Shown: positions 30,169 to 42,602 of the stretch, piece after piece
How the letters are laid out: each line of letters begins with the position of its first letter
Numbering within the stretch: position 1 is the first letter of the stretch
Assembly (NCBI GenBank): GCA_002964805.2
Contig: PUDQ02000033.1
Span: 434,001 to 498,000, forward strand
Direction of reading: 5' to 3'
DNA: 64,000 nucleotides
Source: Trametes villosa
Lineage: Eukaryota; Basidiomycota; Agaricomycetes; Polyporales; Polyporaceae
Notes under the pieces: model-generated
The model's input: only the letters and a program-made list of their open reading frames with translations
Database searches by the model: none
Told to the model about the DNA's origin: nothing
Made by a program: the position numbers and the translations under genes

Positions 30169-30334
30169 GCTTTCGTGTCCTTGGCATCGTGCAGTCCAAC
30201 TCGTTTCGGCAGTCCAAAGCATGCAGACAAAGTACACTGCGTACAGTACAGTACACGTATAGCAACCAATAACAAGATAACAAGGTACACGTCGGGCGCA
30301 CGGCGCGAGACACAGAACATACAGCGATAGCCGG

Positions 30335-32679
30335 TCACCGCGCAACTCCCTTCCCCTTGTCTGTGGACGCAGAACCAACAGGGGTAGAAGTTGTAACGGT
30401 TGTAGTGTTCGGCCTCCGTACCCGGTCAATGAAGGCCGAGATGCTTTCGAATTCCGTTACGACGGGATTGATCTTCTTCATGAGCTCCCCGCTGACCATG
30501 GTCGACTGCTCCTGCAGCTCCTTCTGGATGTGCGCGTGCACCTCCATGAGGACCGGGGCGAGGTCTTCGCGTATGGCGTCGAGGAGCTTCGGGCGGATGC
30601 CCTCGAGGATCGCGTCGGCGGTAAGGGGCGGGGGAGGAAGGGGTGGATTCGAGACCCGCGCCGCGAGGGCTTTGATCGCCTCGCTCTGCGCGTCGTTCTG
30701 CTTGCTCTGCGTGGCGAGGGCCTCGGACATCGTCTGATGTTGCGCCCGGGTCTGCAAGACGTGTAAGGAATGGCAACATGTGGGACAACGGGAACGCCAC
30801 AGAGACGTACCTCTTCCAACACCTTCCGGAGCTCCTCGCGTTGCGTTTGTAGACGCTCATGTTCCTCGTCCAGCCTCTGAACTTCGACCTGCAACTCAGC
30901 CAGCGAGGTTTCGGCCTGTGTGACTTGTTCCTTCACCGACCCGTTGGAATCGGCGAGCTCCTGCACCCGCTCCTGGAGCTTGGGATCGACCGGCTTGTCA
31001 CCCTCGCCACCCACTCCCAACCGGAGGCCGGCCATCTTGTAATCCAGATGTGCGTCCACTTCGTCGGCGACCCTGCTGTCGTACTGGAGCAAATCGTTCT
31101 GCAGCTCGGAGACCGTGTGGGCGAGCGAGGCGAGGCGGTCCTTTATGCGCTCCGCATCTTCTGCCAGGAATTCGGGCACTTCTATCTCAGCATCGGTAGA
31201 GAGGCGACGCCGCTTCTTCGGACGAGCAGCCTGAGGGGCGTCGACGGGGATCTCGCCTGGTTCCGGCTTCGCCGCAGGCGCGGGCGCAGACGCAGACGCA
31301 GGAGCAGCTGCAGACGTAGAAGTCGTAGCAGGCGCCACCGCAGGGGGGTGAGAAGCCTGCGCACTGGTGAGGGCGTTGAGCAGGCGGTGGACGTCCTCCT
31401 GCGCGTCGACAAGTTTTCTGCTGATTTCTTGGTAGATGGGGTACGCGGCGTGCTGTTCGCGCTGGACGAAAGGCCAGAAGTCGTCGGGGATGAGCTGCCC
31501 CGTAAGGCGGTTCAGCTCCGTCTGCTTCTTCTGGAAGTGCGTGGACGTGGACGCGATGAGGTCCTGGAGAGCGGCCTTCTCCTCCTCAGGAAGGTTGTCG
31601 TGCTGCGCGGACTTCACGAGCCGTTCATACTTCTGCCGGTCCTCGTGGAGACGAACGCGCTCTTTGCATACCTGGATGCTCTGCGATAGGAGCCTGCACG
31701 GAGCGTTATAGGAGGCGTGCACTGATGATGATAAACGTGATAAACGCACTGGATGCGGTCTAGCCAGAGCTTGCGCCTTTCCTCCATCGTCAGCTCCTTG
31801 GGTGGGGGTTTCGCGTGATCCCGTTCGCGCGAGGAGGATCGCCGACGGTGGTGGGAGGACGAGGACGGGCGGCGATGGCGCGAGCTCGATCGACTCCTGC
31901 GATCCCTCGATCTGTCCTCCCTCCGCCGCCCCTCTCTCCGATATTCATCATCCCGGTACCGGTCCTCGTCCCTCCGTCTCTCGCGGTCCCTGCTCCGGTC
32001 CTCGTACCTCTTCTCGTCTCCCCGCCGCCGATCGTCGTCGTCCCTGTACCGCCCCCGCTCGCCCTCCTCCTCGTCCCGCAGGCGTGCGCCACTCGCGACG
32101 TAGGACGGCCGGCGCGTCGAAGAGGACGCAGTGGACTTCGTCGGGGAGTGCGCCCGCGGGCCGCGGGGGGCGGACATCTCGATGTCGCGGTCACGGTCGC
32201 GGTCGTGCGTAGAAGACGTGCTCGGGACGCGCTCCCTCGGGGCGCCTCTCGGCAGCCCCGGTGGGGGCGGCGGGCCGTACGGCGACGGCGCACGCGCGCT
32301 CGGGAACATGTGCGGCGCGACGGGTGGGCGCGACGGCGGCGGTAATTCGGTGGGGGGGTTGGCGTGGGCCCACTGCGGGTCGTCCGGATGTGCGTAGTTG
32401 CAGCTCGAGCCCTCGCGGCAGCCTGGCCCGCCGGGGTGTACGCGGGGGTCGCCGTTGTCTTCGAAGAACTATGGGCGTCCGTGGGCACGCGCCGGGCGAG
32501 GATCAGCGCGGACCCGAGGAGGCAAGAAAAAAGTCAAGATCAGCGCGCGGGCAGGCGAGGAAGAGAGTGGACGCGGCGTGCCGCTTGCTCTGATGCTCAG
32601 GGTCGGAAGGGCAAACTGGGAGACTTACTCGACATCGCCGCGACTTGTAAAACCGGGCAAGGTGGGGGCGCAGCGCCAT
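30335..32679 (-). CDS. N-terminal CCCH zinc finger, RS/RD-rich, coiled-coil protein (paralogue of 5412-8154)
   Basis: Probable RNA-associated protein. Exon 1 (32629-32679) encodes MALRPHLARFYKSRRCR. A 160 nt intron (32469-32628) follows in phase 0, then FFEDNGDPRVHPGGPGC and REGSSCNYAHPDDPQW. The finger is therefore C...C-x5-C-x3-H and matches the other CCCH gene in spacing, in the ending HPxxPQW and in intron position. A long RD/RE/RS-rich stretch typical of splicing-associated proteins (DRDRDRD, SRDRERRRDEDRYR) comes next. After an intron near 31695-31748 there is an alpha-helical, Ala/Gln-rich region with heptads to residue about 560. The last exon ends TDKGKGVAR. The finger plus RS domain suggests a role in mRNA processing; this is inference. 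Confidence 0.75.
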
Positions 32680-32940
32680 GGGTGGACGATGAGAGTGCGA
32701 CATCTCGCGAAAAGAAAGAGAGCAGGCACAAGGTGCAAGTATGTCGTTGGGGAAGTGAACCACTGCGCACACCGTAAATCAGCACTGCGTATGTAAGTAG
32801 CGCCCACGCCCTAAACATATTCTCTCCGAGTCTTCATCTCAGTGAGACCTGGCATGAGACAGGTCGAACACGCGCATATAATGAGTTAGATCGACGATGT
32901 GCAAGGTGTACATGGGAACCAAAGCTAGCGATATCGCGAT
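32680..32940. other. Intergenic region between two minus-strand genes
   Basis: 261 bp containing the promoter of the CCCH gene and the 3' end of SPB4. Nothing else is seen. Confidence 0.5.
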
Positions 32941-35357
32941 TCACAAATCCGCAAACTCGGCATCGAACTGGCCCTGGCTCAGGTGCCCCTTCTTCACCCT
33001 CTTCGCCAACCGCTCCTCCCGCGCGAGCTCTGCCCAGTCGTCCCCCTCGTCCCCGCTCCCCCCGCTCACGCCCTCCAGCGCACGCTTGCTCCCCGCAGGA
33101 TCGGCGACCGCAGCACTCTCCTGCGCCTTCAGCCACTTCTTCTTGCGATCCTTCTTCTCCTTCCGCTTGTCGCGCTCCTCCCGCTGCTTCGTCTTGTCGC
33201 TCCACGACGAGTTCTGCTTCTGCTTCTCAGCTTTGGCGGTTTTGCGCTTCTGGATGTCGTCTTCGGTCGGGGCGGATTTTTGGGCCGCCTCTGCGAGTCG
33301 CTTACTTTCCTGCGCCTTGTCGGTGTATGCGAAGTTGTCCCACTGAAAAAGCAAGACGTCAGCGACTGCATGAAAGAATCGTGGGGTGGGCTCTTACATC
33401 AACGTCGGCATCCTGCCATCCATCTCGCGACAGGTCTTTCAGCTCCGGCATGCGAGGTAGTCGTAGCAGCCCGAAGCTTTTCGCTAGTCCGACCAGGTCC
33501 AGATCCTTCAGTCGGAAGATATACGAAGCTTCATGCTTCGAATATGCTCGAGTAAATGACACAAACGCCTTGACAGCCTGGTACATGAAGAGTAACTGAG
33601 TATATGCGGACGAATTTGTGAGGATAAAAGCATACCTTGTCGTGAAGGGCGCGGTCGGTCACGAGAATTTGTCGGATTGTCTGCAGTGCCGTCTCCACCT
33701 CTGGGTCTTCGGCATCCATATCATCATCCGTTCTCGTAGACTCATCCTTCATGAACGGCCGCCGCTCCTTCATCGGAATCTTCCGCACGGACATGAACTC
33801 GACGTAGTCGACCTCACGCCCGACAAGGAGCACCCACGCCCTGCCGCTACGACCAGCCCGCGCCGTGCGCCCGCAGCGATGCGAGAACGCCTTCGGGTCG
33901 GCTGGGGGGTCGAACTGGATGACGACATCAACGTCGGGGAGGTCGAGACCGCGCGCGGCGACGTCAGTTGCGAGGAGGATGGAGGGCGCTGATGGGAGGG
34001 CGGCGGAGGTGGTGAAGTTGGCGAGAGTTCGTGTGCGTGCGTTGGGCGGGAGGTGGCCGTGCAGGGAGAAGAGCGAGGTGTTTGGGGGCATCAGGGGAGC
34101 AAGAACCTGGTACAAAGTGTAAGTATTCGTTCAAGGGCTGAGTGCGCGAAGGTCATCGTACTCGGTAGAAATAGTCTACGCATGCACAGGTTGCGAAGTA
34201 GACTATGAAGCGTGCCGACTGGTGATGCTTCACTTCATGCTGTATGATGCGAGCCATCTGCACCAGCTTCTCAGAGGCCCGGCAAGGCATGTAGTAGTTC
34301 TGCAGGCTGAACGGGACATAATACATGAGCATATAGCATAGATGCCCCGGGAGGTAAACACTCACTTCGCAGGTATTCGACGCTCTTCGATGACTTCTCG
34401 CTCCGCCTTGCCGGATGTAGCCGTTTTGCCCTTCAGCTTCTTCGCCTGCACCTTGACGACGATTCGCGCAGGATTACGCAAGCCAACGCGGACGAGTTCT
34501 GACAGAGCATCGGCATCTGTCATGGTTGCGCTGAAGAGCCCCGTGCGGCGTTGTTTAGGGAGGTGGGTTAATATCCGCGTCAGGGCTGCCTGGAACCCGA
34601 GGTCAAGCAGACTTCCCGCAAACGTGAGCTACAAAGTTTCAAGAGGGGAGAGATCGACGTACCGATCGGCCTCGTCCAGGACCAGTACTTCTAGCTCCTT
34701 GACGCTAACGACATTCTTCCCTTTCCCGAGCAGGAACTCCTCTACACGTCCCGGAGTGCCAATCACAATGTCCGCGCCTGTGGAAAGGAAGCGTTGTACA
34801 TCTTCTGTGGGTGGGGAGTCGGAGGATACGATCAGGAGCGGGGAGGGGTATTCCGGCTCGAGCTGGACATCTGAGCCTGAGGCTTCATCCGGAGACGGGG
34901 ATGCTGCGCGGCGGGACGGTTGGGATGATAGGAACAGGGAGAATATTGAGTGTATTTGTGTAGCCAACTCTCTATATCTACATGTGAGTCTTTACCGTTG
35001 TACGGATAGATCGGGAAACGTACCGGGTCGGGCTGATAATGAGAGCGCCGACTTCGTTTTTTGCCAGTTTGCGTTCCCTTCGGATGAGTTTCTCCAGGAT
35101 GGGTATGACAAACGCAAGTGTCTTCCCCGAGCCAGTGACGGCCTCCACGACGACGTCCTTGTGCTTCATGAAAAGCGGGATGGTGGAAGCTTGTACGGGC
35201 GTCATTTGAGTGTGTCCCATGGAATGTATAACGTCTAGACTGAGTAGAAGTTATGTCGGTTCCTCGCAAAGATATATTTGACTGAGACATACATCCATGG
35301 CGTGAGAGTGACTGGGAGACTGGCCCACTTGCCTGCAAAGGCTGTCGAGGCGGACAT
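32941..35357 (-). CDS. SPB4: DEAD-box RNA helicase SPB4/DDX55 (60S ribosome biogenesis)
   Basis: Nucleolar ATP-dependent helicase for 27S pre-rRNA processing. The start at 35357 opens [20 protein letters not shown], which joins [20 protein letters not shown] (Q motif). Motifs in order: [13 protein letters not shown] joined to [27 protein letters not shown] joined to [50 protein letters not shown] and [15 protein letters not shown]. The C-terminal extension contains [20 protein letters not shown] and [11 protein letters not shown], diagnostic of SPB4, followed by a Lys/Glu-rich tail ending [11 protein letters not shown]. Seven or so introns. The gene is head-to-head with SOG2, with 328 bp between start codons. 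Confidence 0.95.
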
Positions 35358-35685
35358 GTCGGAGGTCGAGAAGAGGTTATGGGCGCTTGCGGAAGAAAAG
35401 AAGCGCGTCAGATGGACGCGCCTGTCACGGTCACGAGGGGCGTGTGACGGTGACTGTTGAAAGGATGATGCGGGTTTGGACGCGGGCGCCTGTGCCTTGC
35501 CTGTGCAGGGACCGCGTCCTCTGCCTTCGTCTTCGGATCCCCCTCAGCTCTGCTGCAGTGCCCAGTGCCCGCCCTTCTCCCTCCCCGCCCCTTCCTCCCT
35601 TCATACTCCCACCGGGCTGCTGGTCGTCTCTCCCCCCTTCACCCCACTGCTGTCCTGGCTGGCTATTTCTTCAGCTCCTTGGCGA
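35358..35685. promoter_or_regulatory. Divergent promoter SPB4/SOG2
   Basis: 328 bp between opposite start codons. The stretch 35540-35640 is strongly C/T-rich on the plus strand (CCCTCCCC-type runs), a common feature of TATA-less basidiomycete promoters. No TATA box is seen. Confidence 0.45.
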
Positions 35686-38600
35686 ATGTCTGGTTCTGAT
35701 GGCGAACATTCTCTACGTAAATCGTCTGGGACGTTAAAGAATGCTGCCCTCTCTCCGCTGCCCTCGCTCTCCCTGACTCGCGACTACATAACCGAGGCTC
35801 TCGCAAAGTCTCCCGATGGAGGCGCCACTCTCGACTTGGCCTACAAGGGCCTCACCGATGTCGGGGAGTCTGGGGCGGAGGAGCTTGCAACCATTGGCCT
35901 GGACGAGGAGACCGGCTCGGATAGCTCGGTAATACGGTGCGTCTTCTTTGCTACTTTACGGCTTGTCGTGTATATTTTATACATGCCCTGCAGCATCGCG
36001 CTCGCGCACAACCGCCTCACCACTCTCCCCATGGCCTTCTCCCTGCTGTCACGTCTCCGCTATCTCGTTCTGAAGAACAACAGCTTCTCCGTATTTCCCG
36101 ACGTCGTATGTCGCGCTTTTGAGCAACCTATGCTTCGCCCGCTGAGCCCTATTTTCGTAGCTCACCGTTATGCCGTCCCTGGAGATACTGGACATTAGCC
36201 GAAACAAGATCAAGCGGCTACCATCCCAACCTGGTTCTCTCGTCCACCTGAGGGTATGCATCACTTTCCCCCGCTTCTCTGATCACACCCGCGAGTGGGC
36301 GAGTCTGTGCGCTATATATGCGTCCCCCCGCGTCTTGGCACTCTTTAGGCTTGGTGGGCGTTCTGCTAGGCTTGCCACGATCGGGTTGACTACTGTCGAT
36401 CCTGCCACGCTAGTGACAGACAAAGTTTACTCCAATGGCTAAAGGTTGATGTCATATTCTTCCCCCGCTTCTTGGAGGGCGCATCGCATACCCAGAGGCC
36501 TTACGTGCCTCGATGGGCCCATAACAAAATCGCTGTGATCGCGCAGCTGTTACCCATGACAGTTTCCCCGCCGCATGACATCTGACATGGCCTTCGCATT
36601 CTTCAGGTCTTTTCGCTATCGAGGAACAAACTACACCGACTTCCCCCTTACCTGGCACAGTTACGACAGCTAAACGTCTTCAAGGTCGACCACAATCCCC
36701 TGGAATGGCCGCCACCGTCTGTTTTGGCAGCACCCAAGAACCTCGACGACCCTTTGGTTATGAGCGAATGGATTCAACGCCTTCAAACATGGCTCGAAGA
36801 CAACACTACTACGGCAGGGGAGCGGAAGCATAGCGACGACTCCATGTCTAGTGATGCGGGGAACGACTCCAGCTTGTGAGTGGCGGATGCATGTGGTTTG
36901 TGGTGCCGCCGTTGATGTGGATATTCAGCTTGGATGCACCTCGAGATCGGACACCGCTCCAGACGGATATGCTGTATCACGCACGGTCGTTCTCCTTGGA
37001 GTCGGATGCGTCTTCATACTTCCAGATGGACCGCTCCCCTGCACCCTCCCGCTCCCATCCGGAGAACCCTCCGCGTCTTCACTTGGACCCGTTCTTCAAC
37101 CGCATTGCGGGGAAGAGCGCATCCCCATCCCCCTCGCGCTCCCCAGACGCGAGCGTATCTCCCAGCGACGAGTCCGTTGGCTCCAACGGTGTTCACCCTC
37201 ACCACGCCCGCATACCTTCACATATGAACGGACATAGCGGGACACGAATACCGTTGAAGGGGCCGTCCGTCAAGAAGAGCCTACCTGACATGCGACCACG
37301 ACTACACCTACCGAATGGGACACAACGAGCGGCGGCAGCCTCTGCGGACCACCTACCAAGGTGAGTGTTTCCCAAACACAACAACCAAATGAGAGGCTCA
37401 GCGTTGTTCAGTCACCCTCACCACCCATTCAACACTATCATGGACGAGCCGGTGTCAGCCTCTCCAATATCCATCGACCGGCCTGCACCTTCCATGGACA
37501 CGGAGCGGAACTCATACTTCCGCCGGCTATCCACCCTATCCGCCGCTACCATCTCGAAGGCGATCCCGGAGTCTCTCCTCGCGGTAGTCGATGCCGTCCG
37601 AGGTATTCTCTTCGCGCTTTCGCACATCTACCAGACCCTCCAGCACTACACGGTATATGCGATCGACGAGCGGCTCTCTGCTGTACTGCTGAAGGTTCTG
37701 GGTCCTGCCTGCACGTACATGTCGCAGTTGATCAACGCCCTAGACAAGTTCGATACGGTGAGCCGGCGAGCGCTGCCCAGTCCGTCGATATGCAGGGCGG
37801 TTGTGGAGAACTGCCGGGACAACGTCACGGTATTCGGGAAGGCGGTCGGGATGCTCGCGCTCCAGCTGAAGGTCCTAGCGAAGCATGACGACGTGCGCTA
37901 TACGCGACAGATGCTGCTCGTCCTGTATGGCGCCATGACGGAGATCTCGGCGGCGTGGCAGTCTATGGCAAGCCACGTAGAAGCGGTACGGCCATACCTC
38001 TGGGACTCTAGACCACCCCCACCGTCGAAGTCGTACGGCTCGAAGACCCCGACGTTGCGCGGCTCTGCATCGGTCGAGAAGCCGCGGCCACCTGCATCAG
38101 CACCAGCAGTGATGTCCCCAACATTTTCACCTACGACCGACACACCCTCACGCGCACACCTCCGGACGACGGCGACGCAGCGCTCGCTCGACCTGGGCAA
38201 GGTGCACATCAGCCGCCGGCACGCAGGCTCCTTCAGCTCCAAGGACGTCGAGATCGGGAAGATGCTGCCGTCGTACATCGACGTGCCCCCGCCGCCGTTC
38301 CCGTCCGCGTTCAGCGGCGGCGGCTTCAACCACTCGACGCCGCCGCAGCCGCGCACGATGCGCCGGCTCGTGCTCCCGCTCGGGCAGCACGCGCACCCGC
38401 ACGACGGCGGGCACTCGCGCCAGGGCTCGCAGAGCTCGCTGCTGCCCGGCTCGAACTCGTCGCCGCAGCTCGGCGGCGCGCTCTCCGGCTCGAGCACGCT
38501 CGTCGATCGCGAGGTGATCGGCGCGATGAAGGCCGCGGTGGAGGCTGCGCCGGAGATCTGGGAGATGATGGACGAGATGCTCGATGGCGAGGAAGCGGGT

Positions 38601-39349
38601 GCAGGTGGGGGCGCGAGTGGGAGGGACGAGTTCAGGGAGGTGCTCGGGCGGGCGAAGGACGTGACGGAGCGGCTGCGGCAGAGCATCGCTGCGGTGCAGG
38701 AGGGGGCGGCGCACCTGCAGCTGCAGGGGGCGGACGGGAAGGCGCTCCACGACGACGCCCATATATTCGTCAAGGTGAGTACGCCGCTGCCTCGTGCCTC
38801 GTGTCTGCCACCTCTGCCCCACCCGGCCGCGGCGTGCCTCCGCCGATTCCGTGGCGGCGGCTATCGATGCTGCATTCGTGCTAGTGCTCACTGCTGGATC
38901 GTGGTGGTGTGGGCCTGCCTCGCCCTGCTGAACGGCGCCGCTGACCTGCTTTTCTGCGTCAGACTGTCATCCAGCTGTCGAACGCGGTCAAGACGCGCGG
39001 CGTCCCCGGCGGCACCTCTACGCCAGCCGCAACGCCAGGCACCCCTGGCTCGCACACATCTTCACACCCGCCTCCACAGCACAGCGCGCTGTCGTCGACG
39101 CTGCGGACGAAGATGGTGCGGCTGACGAACGCGACGCAGGAGGTCGTCATGCTCCTCCACGTCTCCTCGTTCTCGCCCGCGCCGACGCCCGGCCTGCGCT
39201 CGTACTCGCCCATGGTCGGCCTCGGTGGCGTCCACGGGTCGCCGCTGCCGACGCCGCTGCTCACGCCAGGCATCGAGGACGGACGGCTGGGGTCGAACAT
39301 CTCGCGCAGCCGCGGCGCTAATCCGTCGTCGGGCTCGAAGCTGCTGTAG
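35686..39349 (+). CDS. SOG2: RAM-pathway leucine-rich repeat protein SOG2
   Basis: Scaffold of the RAM network (Cbk1/Mob2 NDR-kinase pathway) controlling cell separation and polarity. The N-terminus has TRDYITEALAKSP and a set of LRRs spread over small exons: IALAHNRLTTLPMAFSLLSR, LTVMPSLEILDISRNKIKRL and VFSLSRNKLHRLPPYLAQL. Then HNPLEWPPPSVL, a Ser/Pro-rich linker, and from about 37500 the SOG2 domain: YFRRLSTLSAATISKAIPES, RGILFALSHIYQTLQHY, YAIDERLSAVLLKVLGPA and KDVTERLRQSI. The final exon starts TVIQLSNAVKTRG and encodes VRLTNATQEVVMLLHVSSFS and GSKLL at the end. The large exon (about 37376-38775) carries most of the SOG2 domain. Length, about 980 residues, is typical for filamentous fungi. 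Confidence 0.93.
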
Positions 39350-39839
39350 TCGGCACCATGCTGGGGCGATCTGCCCTGCCTGCCCATAGGTATGGCAGCG
39401 GCGCCGATTGACTTGACATCAGGTGGAAGGAGTTGGTTTGAGGAAGAGAGGGAGGGAGGGAGGGGGGGAGGTGTGTGGTATAGCGCGAGTGGCCACGGTA
39501 ATACGGCGCTTTCGGAACCCTTTACGTCGCTCGGCCGACATAACTTATCCTCGCTAATGTTTCGCGATTCGTTTACTCCATCGTCACGCTGCATCCCCAC
39601 GTCCTGTACGCACCGTTCTAATGTCTTCATACGCACTGTCCCGTTGTTTGTTGTCCCACGCCGGATGCGAGACGTCCTCCTAATGAATGCGATCGATTCC
39701 TCCGCGTCCGCCTCCAAGCATGTGCAGTGCGATCGTCCAAGAAGCGAGGTACAACATAGATGCTCTAGCAAGAAGTCCAGTCCAGACTAGCACGACCCCG
39801 CTCTCTAAGCTCTACGCCCTGAACGTCCGTCGCGATGTG
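39350..39839. other. Convergent 3' region with G-quadruplex motif
   Basis: 490 bp between the SOG2 and PEP7 stop codons. The run 39450-39468 consists of four G-tracts of three or more separated by single A, a perfect intramolecular G-quadruplex motif on the plus strand, about 100 bp after the SOG2 stop. No gene is seen. Confidence 0.55.
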
Positions 39840-42602
39840 TCATGAAGACCTGCGCGCGGGCGACCCGCGCGCCTGCTCCTCCGCGTTCGCGAGGATGCGC
39901 TCGATCTCGGCGCGGATCTCGCGCAGGCTGCCCTTGAGCGTCTTCACGTCCTCGAACTTACGGTGCGCCTTCGCCTCCTCGACGAACGTCTCGAGCAGCG
40001 CCTCCTGCTCGAGCAGCGGCTGCAGCACGCGCGCGACCTCCGAGTCCGGGTCGATGATCTGCTCCTCCGCCGGCGGTGTGGGGCCAGTGGGTGACGTCGC
40101 GGGTGCCCCGGCTTTCTTGGGCTTCGGTAGTGCCTGAACGGATGGGGGGTACATGAGACTCTGCAATGCGGAGTGGGGTGAGTGGTACTGACCTGGAGCG
40201 GGAACATATGCTTCTGGAGGAAGAGGTTCGCGCGGGTGAGTACGGCGTTCTGGATGCGGTCTTGCGAGCTCCCGGGCGCGCAGGGGAGCTTGCGAATGCG
40301 CTTGGCGAGGCCATCGTACTGCGCGAAGGCCTCCAGCAGCCGTTTCCGCGCTGCACTTGCCTCGGGCGTTGGTCGTTCCTGCTTGCTGCTCTGTGGTGTG
40401 AGTATACGGCGAACATGGCACAGTAGAGCGAACCAACCTGAGGCTGATCATGAGCTCCTGGAAGACCGGCAGCTCGTCTTCGATCTCTTTCTCGAGGCTG
40501 ATGAAGGCCTTGTGCGACGCATCAGTGCCAGAGCTCGCTAGAGGTCAGCATGAAACTCCTACCTCGTAGAGTCTCGAAAACAAGGGCACGCTGACCATCT
40601 CCTGCCTGTACTGCTGCCGTCTGACCCGTCGTGAGCCTCACAGCACCATTCAATCGTGTGCAGATGAACGACCTACAGCAGGACCGGCCGGCAGTCGCGG
40701 CATATCCGCACGCCCTTGAGGAACTTCTCCTCCTCGGTGAGGGCGTCCGCCTTCTTACCTGCGTTCGAGGCGGTACGCCGTCGTACGCCGTAGTCGACGC
40801 CCTCGCCGACCTCCTCTATTCGACCGGTAGTCTGGTCGGCGACGAACAGGAGCGAACACGTCTCGGGACGTTGGGGATGCTTGACGGGCAACGAGCAGAT
40901 GATGCGGCCACATAGGCGACAGTGGTGCTTGCGGTTAGTGAGCGGATGGAACGACGCACTTACGGACAGCCAAGTTCAGGAGATGCGCTACACACGAAGA
41001 CAACACCACTTACTTGCAGAGCGGACACTGCGATACGGACGCATCGTCCTCCCAAGGCGTGATCTTCTGCTCAGCAGCTAGCACAGCATGTCACTCAAAG
41101 CCCCACACACACAGCGCTTCCCGTGCCTGACGTACCACGTATATCGTTCTTCGTCCCCTGCGCCGCCTGCGTCTGCAGCACGCCGCGCCACAGGTCGCCC
41201 GCGCTCCTGTTCTTGAGGTCCGCAAAGTCGAGGTCCCAGAACGACGACGCGCGCCGGTTCTGCGGCGCGGGGCGCGCGTCCACCCCCGCGCCCGCCTCCT
41301 CCTTGCGCTGCCCGGGGAGCGGGAAGTGCAGGTGGATGAGCTTCTCGAGCCGGCGCTCGAGGCGCGTGCGCTCGATCCGGCCGACGTCGCGGCTGTGCGC
41401 GCGCGCCTCGATGAACTCGTCCGTGCGCGGCCGGTAGACGCCTTTCGGCTGGAAGCCGGGCCTGTAGGGGGCGGGGGTGCGTGCCGGGGCGCGGGAGACG
41501 GCCGTGACGGTCGAGGAAGACGAGGTGGATGGGGTGAGTGCTGGGGATGAGGCGGTGTGCTGGAGGGGAATGGGCTGGTGCTGCGTGGCCGTTACGGCCA
41601 GGGACGATGTCCGTGGTGGCGGGATGGTCGGCCCAGGCGGCGCGGGGCTGGGTGAGTGTGCGGCGGAACGGGTGGGCGGTGTCTGTGAGTGCAGCTCGAA
41701 CGCGGGTATCGGGGGCAGCGCTCGATCGAGCGCAGGCATGTTGGGGGTCGAGACAGCCGAGGACACGCCGCTTGTCGGGTCGGGCAGGCGCGCTTCTGGC
41801 GGTCGCAGTGGGGAGGATATCATCGCAGAGGAGCTCCGCACATGGGTGCTCGCCGGCCGGAGGGGCGAGGATGGCGCGGATTGTCTGGCGGCCGGCGGTC
41901 GTATGTGTCGGAATGTCGACGACTTCCTCGGCGATGCAACGGGTCTGTCGGAGAGTGAAGGTGACAGCGTAGAGGGACCGGCAACAGGGGATGCCTGCGC
42001 GACTGCTTTGCCATTGGCCTTCGGCGAAGTGATCGGGGAAGCCTGCGAGAACGGAGATGGCGGCAGCGATGCTGTAGTAGATGGCGGAGTGTGCGCAGAA
42101 GGTGGCGGAGTAGCAACAGGCGCAATAGGAGCAGGGGGCGTCGCTGCGAAGCGCAAGTCGGAGGGGGACGTGGGCTGATCCAGATTGTGTAGCTCCGGGA
42201 CGGGTATGGGAGCAGGCGGAGGAAGAGGTTTGGATACGTTTGCCCGTACCACTTGTTGAGGGGGTGGCGATGGCTCCTGGCGAGGCACGGTGAGGGTATC
42301 TATCATGGAGACTGGCCTTTGGAGAGTCCCGCGGCCATTGATCATAGCAATCGACCGCTTCTCCGCGTCGGTGACCCCGTTGGCGCTCTGTGCCACGACG
42401 GGCTCGCTATACGTGTGCCCATTGCTGAGCGCGCCAGCGGGTCGCGGTTGTGTGGGCGTAGCGGCGCCATTGGAGGCTGATTGGTTAGAGAGGCCGCGGG
42501 AGTGTCGTTTTGACTGTCCGGCATGCTCAGCGCACGGAGGTGATACATTCCGCAGCCACGCACCTTGTAGGCCTGGTACGGGACGTATGGAGGGTTCTCC
42601 AT
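39840..42602 (-). CDS. PEP7: FYVE zinc-finger endosomal tether PEP7/VAC1 (rabenosyn-5)
   Basis: Links PI3P, Rab5/Vps21 and the SNARE machinery in Golgi-to-endosome transport. Exon 1 (42564-42602) encodes MENPPYVPYQAYK and joins SKRHSRGLSNQSASNG, then about 300 residues of Ser/Pro/Thr-rich disordered sequence. Then FQPKGVYRPRTDEFIEAR and SFWDLDFADLKNRSAGDLW. The FYVE finger is assembled from exons reading TPWEDDASVSQCPLC, NASFHPLTNRKHHCRLCGRI, CSLPVKHPQ and GVRICRDCRPV, with the R+HHCRxCG core intact. Then VSVPLFSRLYE, AFISLEKEIEDELPVFQEL and, at the C-terminus, LQPLLEQEALLETFVEEAK, matching the Rab-binding helical domain. A much longer ORF reaching 42930 ignores the first intron; the splice at 42563 gives a better N-terminus. 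Confidence 0.9.

Noticed and set aside
30859..31689. 276-codon plus-strand ORF
   Set aside because: Antisense to the coiled-coil exon of the second CCCH gene, where heptad-rich helices open the reverse frame.
41477..42178. 233-codon plus-strand ORF
   Set aside because: Antisense to the Ser/Pro-rich part of PEP7; composition is a mirror of that low-complexity region.
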